From: Lichtheimia corymbifera B2541
Lineage: Eukaryota > Mucoromycota > Mucoromycetes > Mucorales > Lichtheimiaceae
Length of the DNA stretch: 64,000 nucleotides
Reading direction: 5' to 3'
Assembly (NCBI GenBank): GCA_000697475.1
Contig: JNEU01000734.1
Location: 248,001-312,000, forward strand
Part shown: positions 12,506-24,976 of the stretch, piece after piece
Numbering within the stretch: the stretch's first letter is position 1
How the letters are laid out: each line of letters begins with the position of its first letter
Position numbers and translations under genes: made by a program
The notes under the pieces: model-generated
Database searches by the model: none
What the model was told of the DNA's origin: nothing
The model's input: only the letters and a program-made list of their open reading frames with translations

Positions 12506-14587
12506 TTAGAGGCGTGCATCAGTTGGGAAATGTCTCATAGCTTGACGAACACCAAGATCGGCCATAATTTCTTCTGAGCCACCAAGGATAGAGGAGAACT
12601 TGTATGTACGGTGAAGCAATTCAATATTGCGGCCCATAGCTGATCGAGTCAAGGCACGGCCACCAAAGATCTGGGCGGCATCATCAGCAACATCATGGAG
12701 CATACGAGTACACTAAGGGGTAAGCAATGATAAAAAGGGGGATGTTAGTATTGATGATGACTCAATAAGGAAGATGTAAGCACCTGGTATTTGCAAAGAG
12801 CGAGAGGGCCAGCAAGCTTCACAGCCTGTTCGAAATAGTCCATGTGACACATTTGATACGTCAAGTTCTCGATCCAACTTTGTACGCTCTCAACGCTTGC
12901 AATCTATGTATATCATGAGCATCCGCATGATCATCTTGGTATTTTGTTCCTGGCTTACCATCTTGGCGAGCTTGTTGCGGATGACAGGTTGATCAATGAG
13001 ACGCTTGCCAAAGACCTATAATGGTTACATTAGCATGAAACCCTGCCTATGTGTATAACGTATCTTACCTTGCGTTGCATGGCCCATTTGAAGCAATCTT
13101 CAACAGCGTAACGTGCACCCATAACGGAACCAGTCAACATGACCCATCTATTTGTATTGTGTTAGATTTATGCAAGTTATCAACCTGATTTGGATCCCCG
13201 GATCAACAATCACCTTTCATGGTTAAAGTTGGACCTATTCATGCAAATGAGTAAATAGATATAGCTGAAAGCACGTATATACAAGCACTTACAATACAAC
13301 CATAAATCCTTTGCCCTCCTTGCCAAGCAAATTCTCGACTGGCACCTTGACGTTCTCAAAAGTGACATAAGCAGTACCAGCAGTGGGAGCATAGGAAGTC
13401 TTGATCAACTTGGTTTCGACGCCTTCTGAGCGCTCAATCAACATCATGGACATGCCCTTTTCGGTTTGGACAGCCACAGAGAAATAGTCGGCCCAGCAAC
13501 CACCAGTGATCCACTTTTTGACGCCATTGACAATGTAGTGCTTGCCATCGGCAGATAACTTGGCGGTGGTGCGAATGCGAGAAACATCACTACCAGCATA
13601 GGGCTCAGTGATAGCCAAAGCCATGCGTTTGCGACCGGAGAGGACTTCGGGAACAATCTTGGCCTTCATTGCCTTGGATCCAAAGTTGAGAACAGTAGGA
13701 AGAGAAATCACCATACCGGACACGATACCATCATCAGTACCTCTCACACCAAGACGTGCCATTTCTTCATGTACAATCATCTACATTATAAGCACCATGT
13801 CAGCATATAAAATATCCTTCTCAATGATCTATAATACCTCATGGAAATAATCGTATTCCTCGGGAGCAATACCACCAGGGAGCTTAATGTTGAATTCACG
13901 AAGGAATTTACCAGGACCAATGTTGGCAGCCAAAAGACCATAATCACCAAACTTCTTTTGGAGTTCATCCGAAGGACGTTCACCCGATGCTTCGACTTCA
14001 CGGATTTCGTCAGCCAATTCATCAAAGATCTTTCGCACAGCAGTACGGAACTTGAAGTGGGTTTCCCTAGAAAGCGCACGTGTTCACATCAGTCATTCAT
14101 TCATGCAATGAGGAAAAAGGAGGAAAAAGGGGTAGATAATCATGTGACAAGGGAAATTTCATGCAAAGGAAAACTTACTTGAAATAAGGCGACTTGTAGC
14201 CCATCCAGGCACTTGGTTCAGCATATGGCACACGAGAAATCTCGCCTGGTTGACGAATAGCAATCTGGGGCTCCTCGCCTTGAATGGTACCAATCTTGTA
14301 GCGGTTGTATTTGAGGAGCACTTCTTGACGATGAAGACCGTAAAAGGCATCTGTGGCATCCTTTCCAGCAAGCTCCATGATGGGGAAGACACCACCTGTT
14401 GAGTTGAAAACACAAATCAAGGGTCAATGAATGGCCACCATGTCACCCATTGGCTCCATGTCGTACCTGGGTGGAGATCAACAAACTCGCTCAAGTCGTA
14501 CACAGCACTGTCAATAATGATCCAGAGATCTTCTTCAGTTGCATGGCGGCTGACTTCTTCACGGGTAAATGTTTTGAGTTGGGTCAT
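12506..14587 (-). CDS. cytochrome b5 domain-acyl-CoA dehydrogenase fusion protein
   Basis: A flavin-dependent acyl-CoA dehydrogenase with an N-terminal cytochrome b5 heme domain, about 510 residues over eight or nine exons. The b5 part (residues 1-75) begins MTQLKTFTREEVSRHATEED and has the axial-heme motif DLHPGG, split by an intron, with the second heme histidine likely in FYGLHRQE. The dehydrogenase part has FGDYGLLAANIGPGKFL, the FAD/substrate signature LAITEPYAGSDVSRIRTTAK, KKWITGGCWADYF, and the C-terminal block CTRMLHDVADDAAQIFGGRA followed by SSILGGSEEIMADLGVRQAM. Homologous fusions are known from fungi; the substrate is uncertain (short or branched acyl-CoA by analogy). I see no clear mitochondrial presequence and no PTS1 (it ends in DARL). 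Confidence 0.9.
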
Positions 14588-15567
14588 GGTGGAAAAGAGT
14601 AGGGGAGGATTGAGAACAATAAAGAAAGAAAAGAGTGGGTGAAGCAAATGGGGTCGTTGATGTTAAAGACTACACGCGTGTGTAACCATGGTTTTTGACA
14701 TGTCGCTTACTGAGTTTGAAGAAAGATGCTTGGTAATTCAATTCGGTGATGGAGACAATGGTACATTGGTAGCTATATTTGAATAGCGTTAGAGTAGAGT
14801 GAACAAAGAATCCATTGCTTACAAATATGATATCACCACCTTTTCAATAAAATGAAACGTTTCTTTGTTCGATGGGTATGTCGTTTGATATGTTGTAAGC
14901 AACTCAAAGACGTCAATTACCAGGATTAAGAAGCGCGTGATGTAACGACAAAAAGCACATGAAAATTGCCCCTGACCTTGTGAGAATATAATGGCCCTTC
15001 TCCGCATGAAAAGCCAATGACCAGTGGTAACCCCACAAAAGTATATGAAAGATACCAACACTGACAATGAGGCTTACTAGAGACTATCCATCCATCCATC
15101 GTTAGACTCATTGATAAGAATCTGGGTTATCTAGACACGTGGTGGTGGGGGTGGTGCAGCAAATGCATCGGATACACCTATCTACATACCCTCACACAAG
15201 CTCCCTCTTTGTTAATGCCATGAGGTACATATCACTCAGGCTGCTTTAAATGCTGGGTACGAACAATAAATGGTCTTCATTTTCCTTTCTCATGTTCCAA
15301 AAACTTTCTCGAGAGTGATCACTCCCTTGCATTGAGCCTTCTATATATCTTATTCCCTTGAGCCATGAGGCATTCCCATTCAAATAAAACCTTTAATTTT
15401 CACAAATGGATGGTGTGTACATAAATATCATCACTCAAGGGATCATCGAATCGTGCGATATCGTTAAAAGACAACTATAACAGCGTACGAGTAACTTCTT
15501 TATTGATCCCTCTCTACAATCACAATCGCTCTTTTCGTAATCACTTTGGGGTTGGAAATAATCTAAG
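14588..15567. other. intergenic region
   Basis: Upstream of the b5-dehydrogenase (-) and downstream of the Prp38B-like gene (-). No protein-like frame, repeat or RNA gene is supported. Confidence 0.5.
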
Positions 15568-16914
15568 CTAGTATCGACTGCGGTCACGAGAGTAGGATCG
15601 AGAAGAAGAATGTCTGTCCCTGGAACGAGAACGGCGTCTATAGCGTCTGTCACGGTCATCATCATCGTATCGGGATCTGCGATAGTCATCGTTGTCTCTT
15701 CTCCTCCTTCTGTCATAAGGGCTACGTGAGCGATCTCGGCGATAATATCCACGATCATCATCCCGCCGTCTGTCGTAGGAACGATCTCTTCGATCATAAG
15801 AGCGATCTCTTCTGTCATAGGAGCGGTCATCTCGACGACGATAACTACGGCGATCCTCCTCCTCATCCTCATCATCGTAACGTCTTCTCTCATAGGATCG
15901 TTCTTCTTCTTTTTCTTCCGCCTCATATCTAATGACATCCATGTTAGTCATAGGTTCACGGTCTTTTTAAAGGCATACGTACTCTCCATGACCTCCATTC
16001 CGCATTTCTTCATCATACTCTTTTAGCTTCTTGTCAAGATCACGTGCAATGGGTACTGGGATACGAGGTAGCATTGTTCCTTGGAACTTTTGTTCGGTGA
16101 GCAGCATACGACACAATTTGCCAATGGTCCTATCCATGTATAAGTTACACCTTTTGTACATGCCATTCTCATAGCCATACTTACGATTTCTGTGGACGTG
16201 GACCACCCGACAATTCGATTTCTTCTTCATCCTCAAGATAATAGGAAAGCCATTCCCAAAGTTCAGCAGGTGCACACACGTAACGCAAATAGAGAAATCC
16301 AATGGCTCGAATGTATCTATATGGATTCATCAATATACAAGCATCCCACAATGATCGTTACTCTATACCACTTACGGCGAGTCTCGATGGTCAATGAGGT
16401 TCTCAAGCTGCTTCACAGTCAAACGCAATGTCCAAAACTTGAAAAGACAACAGAATGCGGTGGATACAGTGGTTCCCTTGATGAAAGGTGCTGCAAAAAA
16501 GAATGCGTTAGAACAAAAGACCATCATCCTCATCATCCATCACGACCCACTTACCCAAGTTGGTCACTGCGCAAGGAGTAGACACAAAGAGTATAGAAAA
16601 CAAAAGGACGTTTTAGCCATGAAGACAATATACACGGTCAAGGACAAACCTTTCACAGGTACCCAGTAGATAAAAGAGAAAGGGCGATCGTACCTTCATT
16701 GTAGATCTCATCTACAATTTCATGAAACGTCTTTTTTTCACTGGATCAGGAGTCAGTATTGTCAATCTATCGACTGCGTTGACACGTGTAAGGATACTTA
16801 CTAGAGCGACTTGAAGTAAGGAGAGGCGAGAATGTTTTGGTAGAGAATAGCATTCATGTTCATGGTTGTCTCGTTGCCCCATGTTTCCAGTTTGTTCGAT
16901 TGGTTCTTGCCCAT
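15568..16914 (-). CDS. pre-mRNA-splicing factor 38B-like protein with RS-type tail
   Basis: Prp38-family proteins join the tri-snRNP and help spliceosome activation; 38B-type members act in the nucleus and carry an Arg-rich tail. The N terminus (MGKNQSNKLETWGNETTMNM, then LYQNILASPYFKSL) is nearly diagnostic of PRPF38B. Later exons give KTFHEIVDEIYNE, FKFWTLRLTVKQLENLIDHR, YIRAIGFLYLRYVC and SGGPRPQKSTIGKLCRMLLT. The last exon is a low-complexity RS/RD tail with tandem RSYDRRD units and ends RSYSRDRSRY. I use the ATG at 16914 because it gives the conserved start; an in-frame ATG at 17022 would add 36 unrelated residues. About six exons, with boundaries by eye. Confidence 0.92.
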
Positions 16915-17209
16915 GGTTGGCGCTTTTCCTGCAAAAGAAAGAGAGGTGGTAAGATTATTAGCTGAGTCTAGTATGCGATTTTCCTCCTTATATAAAGCTG
17001 GTACCCACCCACTCCAATTCAACTCAATAAATCAATTTCCATGTATTGGTTCAAGGTGCGAAATATATTATGGGGTTGTGATGAATAAAATGCTAGTGAG
17101 GTGTATGTAGGGAATACTATAGTGCTTTACAAGTATTGTACTAGAAGAAGGAAGGTGATGGAAAGTAATAATAATGTGGGGATATACAAGTATACAACGA
17201 TAGAGCAAA

Positions 17210-20200
17210 TCACCATCCATTTTGAGCATTCCTGGTCTTGATGTATTCATAAATCTTGGCTGCTGTACGTTCTTCCTTGAGATTGATCATGTAAATCATG
17301 CTTGAGCGATCGGTAGTGAGTAAGAAAGATACGCGCTTGGGACCAAATCGCTCCACATTGCAGCTTTGAACCACAGAAGAGACCAGCTTGGTTTTGCCAT
17401 TTTCCATGTAGATATGCATCTTGTTACTCGGCTCTTGTAATGAGATTCGAAGACTGACACTTCCCAAGCTATTCCATGCTGCATGTTCCTGCTGTGCAAA
17501 CAATTTGCATTTACATTGCATCAAAGGCTTGAGGGTCTGTGGTGCTTCTTCACGGAATGTTTTCGAATCGGGAGGGGGTGCTTCGGGATCCACCAAGGAT
17601 GTTGATCTTAATAACGAGGAGCTGGGTGGTGGTGCAATTTGTTGTTGTTCTTCAGCTGATCCCCAGATCTTGATGGATTCTCGATGTGCATATTGCAGTA
17701 CATTTTCAAGCTCCACAGCATCCGCCCGTCGTTCAAAATGGATTAGGTACGTTTCCATTTGTGTACCCATATATACTGAAATGCATACATCTGTATCACC
17801 TTGCAATTGGATCATGGTGGTAGGGAATATCCAGGCATTCAAGTATAATTGGCCACTGTCCAGTAATAAAATGGATATGCACGATCGATTGGCATTGGTC
17901 ACCCGCACCTGGATACCACATTGTCCTTGTGCTGCATACCACGTATCCCCCTTCCAATGAAACACATCACATCGACCATGACGATACAGTACTTGCTTTG
18001 TGGCATTCGCATAGGCACCAGGCTAATGAACATCAATGTCAGCTTTTGGATACATAATATAATCATCACACTTACGCTTTGAGGAGGTGATGCAAGGTCA
18101 TCCAAACCCGACGAAGTGGATCTTGTGTCAATCTGTAGAGATGTTTTGGATGGAGAGCTTGTAGAATTGTGTGGTGAGGGTTGAGCATGTGTCATTGTTG
18201 GGCTATTGACCGAGCGAATCGAATGAGAAAGCGATGCTTGTCTTTGAGGAATATTAGTTGCCATTCGTGGTGATGATGATGATGTTGTTGTTGTTGGCAT
18301 TCTACCACCAGTGTGCTTGGATGAAGTACGTGGCAATGGGGTGATTGTGATAGGTGAACCTGTTGAATATGATGGATGAGGTGAAGGAGCAACCTGATTT
18401 GGCTTTGGTTGTTGTTGTTGTTGATGATGGCGATCGACGGATGAAGAAGAGGCTTCTGTTGAGCCAGTGGATGATGATTCACGCATCATGGAATAATCAG
18501 TTGCGTTTGATGATACTGAGCCAGTGGATGAATCAATTGAAGCTGTCATTGCTGATCTCAGAGTTTGTTGTACTGTATTTGCCACACCATTCGATTGCTG
18601 CTGTTGTTGTTGTGTTCTATCTAATGACCGAGATGCAGATCCGCCTCTAGATGATGAACGTGGTAATATAGGCACACCAGCACTTGTCATTTGAGGCGTA
18701 ACAGTAGTAGTAGATGAGGTAGATTCTTCCTTGACCTTATTGGTTGATAGTGTCATTTTATGCACAGCTGGTTCGATATATGTCATCTTGACAGGTGCGG
18801 ATTGCATATCAGCTTTGGTTGCCTTTTCACCCTCTTTGTTGGATTCCTCCTTTAATTCTTCATCTTTGGTTGCTGTAGGTACGCGTGAAAGCAATTTGAC
18901 GGATCGTGGTGCAATATTTGCCAAATCTTGGCCATCCTCATCCACTGTAGATGGTGCTGGTTTATCGCTCTTCTTTTCAAAAGACAATTGCCCACCATCG
19001 TAGAGGCCCATGATGGTATCACGAAATGCATTGCGTCTGACATAGGCTGTTGACTCTCCGCTATTGTTGTCTTTATCATCATCATCGTCATGGCCGCCAT
19101 AAAGAGCAAAGATATCATCATGCGTGGTGGTAGAGTCTTCCTGCTGGTGGTGGTGGTCGGCATCATTTTTGTCATCCAAATCCTCTGAGAGAAACGGGAA
19201 TTTCGCCAGCTGCTGTTTCACTGTGGTAGCAAGAGATCTTGATTTGAGAGTGACAGCACTGGGCGCAGAAGCACTCACACCAAGCCATGCATTTCTTTTC
19301 TCACGTGAAGCGATCCGGAGTGTCATTTGCTCTGCGTATGCAAGATTAAAGTGCACAAGGTACTCTCCAAGGAGCTCCCGTTCCAAATCCATCGACTTGA
19401 CCGTGATATCCTTCACTGCAATTGGAGGGTAAACGAGTTCATATGACGGCGTGTTGCTCGTGTGCATGCAGCGGCAAATAAACAATTCATCGACTGACAG
19501 GGCGAGATGCAATCGGGTTGCCGTATTTTCCACAAGCACAAAATCATCACGCATAATGATACGCCCACCACCGTGTGATTGGGGTGGTCGATATACCTAT
19601 TTGATCATGTAAGACCGAGAATAGATGGAATAGGGAGGTGAGATCGACTTACTGTAGGTGCTTTCTTAAAGAGATCCATCACTTTTGAGCCATCCACATG
19701 TTCCAAGAACTTTGATACTGATGTGCTGCCTGGATATTGGTTTGCAGGAATGTCCGTAGGAGCTGTTTTGCGGATACCATTTTGAAGCGTGTTCTTGGAT
19801 ATCTGTATAAGCGTGTCAATTCGTTGATTGGCCCTTAGCAAAAGTCCATGATCTGCACGCCCAGGTCGTGTGCTCTGCAATAGACGCTAAAGAATAATGG
19901 GTAGAAAGTTAGCAAAGACATCTTGATGGATAACAACAACAGCTTGTTCACCGTACATTGTATAGATTCTTGTAATATTGAACTCGTTCCAATGGTGCAT
20001 CAAAGAGCTTTTTCAATGTTTGTGGTCCAGAGGATGAAGGAGCGATTTTCTAATTATTCCATTATCAGCATCAATCGCAAATGAAGAGTAAAAGATGCTT
20101 ACATCCAAGCAAGCTCGTAAGGCTGGGTTATCAGTGATGTCTTGTCGGCGATCAATGTCAATGATATAGTTTCTAAAATAGCTTGCGTATGGCACCTCGA

Positions 20201-20730
20201 TAATATCCACCTATCATCCAACATACATACATACAATTAGTCAATTGTAACTACTATATCAAGCCTTTTTTTCCCTCACCCATTGCATCAGGATATCACC
20301 CAATTCTCGCATGGCTCGTGGGTCGCCTGCAACCTTGACGAGTCTCTATTTGATAACGAGAGTTAGAACACGCTTATCATCCATGCATTGAATCGGTATC
20401 CTTACCAAGCAAAATCGTTTGTTGACAACATAGATGGCATGTGCATGCGTGAGCTGCTCTGAAAAGTCAGGTGCTGCTGAAGCCATTTGTTTCATCCATA
20501 TTGGTGCTATTTGCTAGATGTAATACATGGATCATCAGCATAATTGTAGGCGAGTGTGCCTTGGGACGTTGATATATTACCGAGTCGACCAGTTTCAGGG
20601 TTTCAATATAGTCTTTTTCGGTACGAATGAGATCAACGAGAGGATTGCTGCTGGATTGTGATCGGGATTGTTGTTGTGTGGGTATACTTTGTGGTGGTGA
20701 AGGAAATGCGTTCGGCGATGTGGACAACAT
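17210..20730 (-). CDS. DH-domain Rho guanine nucleotide exchange factor with long disordered linker
   Basis: Predicted to activate a Rho/Cdc42 GTPase by nucleotide exchange, probably in polarity or wall growth. The first exon begins MLSTSPNAFPSPPQS and enters the DH domain at NPLVDLIRTEKDYIETLK. The domain continues over small exons (APIWMKQMASAAPDFSEQL, ILMQWVDIIEVPYASYF, LDAPLERVQYYKNLYNRLLQ-like). A PH-like region follows (IMRDDFVLVENTATRLHLAL, then FICRCMHTSNTPSYELVYPP). Next come about 350 residues rich in Ser, Thr, Gln and His, including poly-Q runs. The final exon holds a second folded region (SILLLDSGQLYLNAWIFPTT; NKMHIYMENGKTKLVSSVVQ) that looks like a PH/RanBD-type beta domain. Total about 1,080 residues. 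An upstream in-frame ATG at 20814 is possible. Which fungal RhoGEF class it belongs to is unclear. Confidence 0.8.
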
Positions 20731-21518
20731 GGTGTGTGTGCAAATGAATGGGAAGGAGCAGAAACAAGGAACCAACGACAACGACGACCTTAGTAAGGAG
20801 AGTGCAAACGACAAAGGGAGGGTGGGGGTTTAGTCTGTGAATGTGGATAAGAAAAAAGAATAAAGGAGCTCTATAGTCAAGACATGGTTTTTTTGCGGGG
20901 ATCGCAAAAACGTAGTAGATGGGATACAAGCTTCATTGTCGCGTTGCACATATCGGTGTTTCGTTCTTCTCGACATTGCGTGAAAACTCACCCGGTTGGT
21001 TACTGCTTTTTTGTACCAAGAAATAATATGTGTACCAGATGTTGAACCATGTTGCATGCTAACGCCACTTTCTATCGTCAATCATCCTGGAATGTAGCCA
21101 CACTTGTCGTTGCTAGGCTCTTTTGAAACGCATGATCGATTACCGCATCTTTATTCGTGCTTCATGAGCAATTTCATACACCTTATCACAAAAACAACCT
21201 AAAAAGGAGAAAAGACAGAGGCTCGGTTACACATTACTATATGAAATGACGACAGCTCGGGTGATCATTCTAACCATTGTTGGTCGCGCTTGAACGGATA
21301 CAAGTGCTTAATACTGCATGCCAAGCGACTAGCCATCCCTGGCTCACATTTCTGTACAATTCTTTTAATAAAACTCGAATTGTAGTCAGCTAATAATCGC
21401 ATCTATCCCTAATGCAAGCCCCGAGGATTGCCCTGAGCATCAGGTGATACAAACAGTTGCCTGGGAAGGGACGTTGTTGTGGCGAGTGTGAGAAATTTCA
21501 TTGGTTGGAAAATCATCT
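20731..21518. other. intergenic region
   Basis: RhoGEF promoter and 3' flank of the phosphoglycerate mutase gene. No gene, RNA or repeat was recognised. Confidence 0.5.
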
Positions 21519-23362
21519 TTATTCTTCTCTATGTATATCTCTTGATGATGCATGTGACATGTATGACTTTGCAAGTTTAATGAGCTCCGCTCCACAGAAT
21601 CGGCCAAGTGCACCTTGTACTGCTGCATTCTCATCAAAGCGTTCGACATTGTCGCCTCGGGTGCCATCCATGACATATTTTACCCGGCTGATACAAAAGG
21701 GTACAGGCTCGGAGCTATGATCGCCATATAATACAGGAGTAGAATGATCGCTTGCAATAATGACCGTATACTAATAAAGAATGTTAGACATCCCTGTGAT
21801 GCAATAGATTATACCTCCTCCCGACTTGCCAACTTACCTCGCTTTCCCCGTTTTCTAATTCATCCTTATTCAACCGAGAGATAATATCACCGATAGCAGC
21901 GTCAATTTTTTCTAGGAATTGCACCTGGTAGATAATGAATAACGGCTTGGTGAATATCAGCATTGCCCTTTTGCTTACCTTTAATGGTACGTTGCGATCA
22001 TGTCCAGCATCATCCACCGCTTTTATGTGAAGAAATCCAAAGTCATACTTGCTGCTTGTCAAGTTTTCCACTGCAGCATCCGCCTTTGCTTGAAAGTTTG
22101 TATGATAGTCTCCTGTTGCACCTTCCACCTTGATGATATCCATGCCGACTGTCATTCCCAATCCAGCAATAATGCATGTTGGTGCAATCAAAAAGCTTTT
22201 GAGCCCATGTAGCTGTTCAATACTTGGCACCTGGATAGCATTATATTAACTTTTATCCAATCACCTTTTCCCAAATCGGTTTACTTACATCAATGCAGCT
22301 ACCACAACCACGCAACAATATGCAATTTGCAGGATTCTTTCCAGCCTTCCTTCGGTCATCATTGATCGGATGCTTGCTCAGTGCATTGTAGAAAGCGTCT
22401 GACAGCTCGTTGATGAGCTAAAAGAACCGTTTAGTATAAAAAGTGAATCATCCATACCACCGAGATTGGAATTACGGTACCTTACTAGTCATCCTTGCAT
22501 CATCCGTATCATCTGTGGGTTCACACGTGACTAATGGCAAACTAACATAGGTGCATTAGATTTGCATAACAGGGGTACTCATACGCACACACACATACTT
22601 GTCTTTCAATGGATCTGTGCCTGTTATCATATCAGTCAATCCTGGGCCGCGTACTCTAACACCGCATCGATGCTCGGTTGCATACTTGACGGCCACTGTG
22701 TGATTGGGAAATGAAGGAAGTTTGCTGATCCACGTGAGTAACTTTTCCACAAGGGCACAAAACAACACCACATACATGTTATCAATGGCGTCACACAGAG
22801 TAGGTCCCAGACCTTCGAAATGGCGATCCGCTCTCCGAGAAACTACAATGCCTGTGGATCGATCGAGATAGGCAAAGTTGGACTATAAAAGAAGAGACGA
22901 TGCATTAATAACAGAGACAGTGGTTCATCCCTTCCTTTTCCATTTTACCTTGAATGCAATATCACCAGGTATCATGTCCAATCCTGCTCCCATGGTTTCA
23001 AATGCTCCACGACCACGATAATACCTTGTCTATGTGAGATACAATGTAAGGATACATCATTCCATGGCCACTTACTGTCTTGGGTTGTAACCGAGGATCG
23101 ACATGTGTGCTGTATCAGACCCACAAGCTAAGCCAGGCTCCACTGAGTCGAGTAAGCCATTCAGTCCACTTGCTGTAGAATTGTGTGAGCCTCCCATTTG
23201 TTCCTTTGTATTCGCGATCGACCCACACCCACCTGCTAGTTTATCCATCCAAGGAATATTGGCCGCTTGAAGAGGGGTGCGTTTGTCCAATTCAGGCACA
23301 GCGACATCACCGATTCCGTCAATGAGAACGATCAGGAGCTTTTCCCTTTTGGACTTTGGCAT
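21519..23362 (-). CDS. archaeal-type cofactor-independent phosphoglycerate mutase (ApgM family)
   Basis: Interconverts 3- and 2-phosphoglycerate without 2,3-bisphosphoglycerate, using two metal ions and a phosphoserine intermediate; alkaline-phosphatase superfamily. The ATG at 23362 opens MPKSKREKLLIVLIDGIGD, where DGIGD is the first metal-binding motif, followed by ELDKRTPLQAANIPWMDKLA. Next come SVEPGLACGSDTAHMSILGY, TRYYRGRGAFETMGAGLDM, IPGDIAFKSNFAYLDRSTGI and VRGPGLTDMITGTDP. The C-terminal half contains CILLRGCG, ISGLGMTVGMDIIKV-like sequence, FGFLHIKAVDDAGHDRN, then SDHSTPVLYGDHSSEPVPF, which supplies the late Asp/His ligands. About eight to nine exons and 430 residues, the normal ApgM length. 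All motif blocks are intact, so it should be active. Dikarya normally use the cofactor-dependent enzyme. Confidence 0.9.
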
Positions 23363-24886
23363 ATCAAGTGGAAAGAGCGAGAGAGAAACCAGCACAAATT
23401 GGGAAATTCTGTAACCGTGCTCTCATTAGAGCTGAGGCAATTGCATGTCAACAAGTTCGTGTCACATCAATGCCCATAGCAACCACCCCCTCCTTCTCAT
23501 ACATCAATAGCCCTTTCTAAACGCACAATCTATAAAGGATCATTATAAAAAACATATCGCCAATTCATTGTCTAGACAACCCCCACTCACTTGCACTCTT
23601 TAATACTTTCAATACAAAGAAGTATAGCATGTATGCACCCCGTTTATATGCGGGCAACTGTACCCTTGTTTGAGAGAAGAGCAATCAATATGGGATCTTG
23701 TGGATGGTAACTGATACAACTTAATATTGGGTATGGTAAATCATATCTTGTAATCTATATTCAATGATACATAGGTAAAGTGTTACATGACATGATACAA
23801 CCATTATTAGCCTTGAATGGCATTTATTTTGTGCAGCTGCGGACCGATAAAAATATCAAACACAACTCTTCTTCTCTATGGACGCGTAAGTACTAGCACG
23901 CTGGAAAAAGTAGGTATGCACTTGAAAACTTACAGCTCTTTGCCATTGACAGCATCCACCCATGAAAGACGATACTAGCACAAGTCGCCACGCAAGGAAA
24001 GAACGGAATGCGTCAAGATGCTGCTGATTGAAAGATCACCTAATCGCTGCATGGGGTCGTCGTGGCAACGTGTACTGACTGATACAGCACTTTGGTAGGT
24101 CTCGGGGATTAATGGGAAGCTGTTACATATGTAATAACCATAGTGATGGATTAGGCATGGGATATGCTACCAGGTTGCTATTGACCACCACTCATTATCA
24201 ATCATCAGTCAAGGCTCCATGACAACCTTTTAGGTTAAGGTGACACTCACTACGTGCCTGAAGTGTTAGTACAAACATCAAGGGGAAGTGGATTGGTATT
24301 AATGATGAGGTGGGTTCTCTTTTATTGTAGTCTGATCGAACCATGGGATTTCTCAAGGTCATCCCGCTTGGGTCGGATTAAACAAGGTTGCATCTCTTTC
24401 TCATATGGGGCCAACAAGAACAAGGCCCCTCCCATACCAACGACATTGACAACAAGGTGTCAACAAGATTGAATCGACAAGAACGGGAAAAAGTGCGATG
24501 GATATATGCGTGTGTGCTATGGATACGAGTAGCAGTTACCGGCCGTCAGCACACGACAAAAACAAAATAGCCGGCGGCGGGCTGCTTGACTGTGATGCAA
24601 GATCATCGTCGGGCGGCCAGCTCCATTTGAGTGAGCAAGCCAAATCGATCAAAAGGGGTGGATAAGAGTAGATCGTCTGCAAATCAGGACATTTTTGACA
24701 ATAGAACCTTTCATAGTTTAATATTCTTTCATATAAAAAAGTTTTTTTTTCTTGTTGAAATATGTTAAATGAGTGAATGGATCATTGTATATCCAATAAT
24801 GGACATATACCACTATCGACCTATCGGCAAATCAATTCAATGACAAATGCATTGCCCTGGAAAAAGGTTTTGACAGGATTCCGGAT
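23363..24886. other. long intergenic region between divergent genes
   Basis: About 1.5 kb between the phosphoglycerate mutase (-) and CoA-transferase (+) genes. Open frames are short and unlike proteins. I found no RNA gene or repeat. It should carry both promoters. Confidence 0.5.
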
Positions 24887-24895
24887 TATATAAGG
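24887..24895 (+). promoter_or_regulatory. TATA-like element upstream of the CoA-transferase gene
   Basis: The sequence TATATAAGG lies about 82 bases before the ATG at 24977, followed by a pyrimidine-rich stretch. Position and sequence fit a TATA box, but the transcription start is not known. Confidence 0.45.
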
Positions 24896-24976
24896 CAATC
24901 CAAGTAGTTCCGTTGATTCTATTACTGCTTCTTTACCCCACACTTTTTTATCTTTCCCACACCAACTTAAGAAGAA

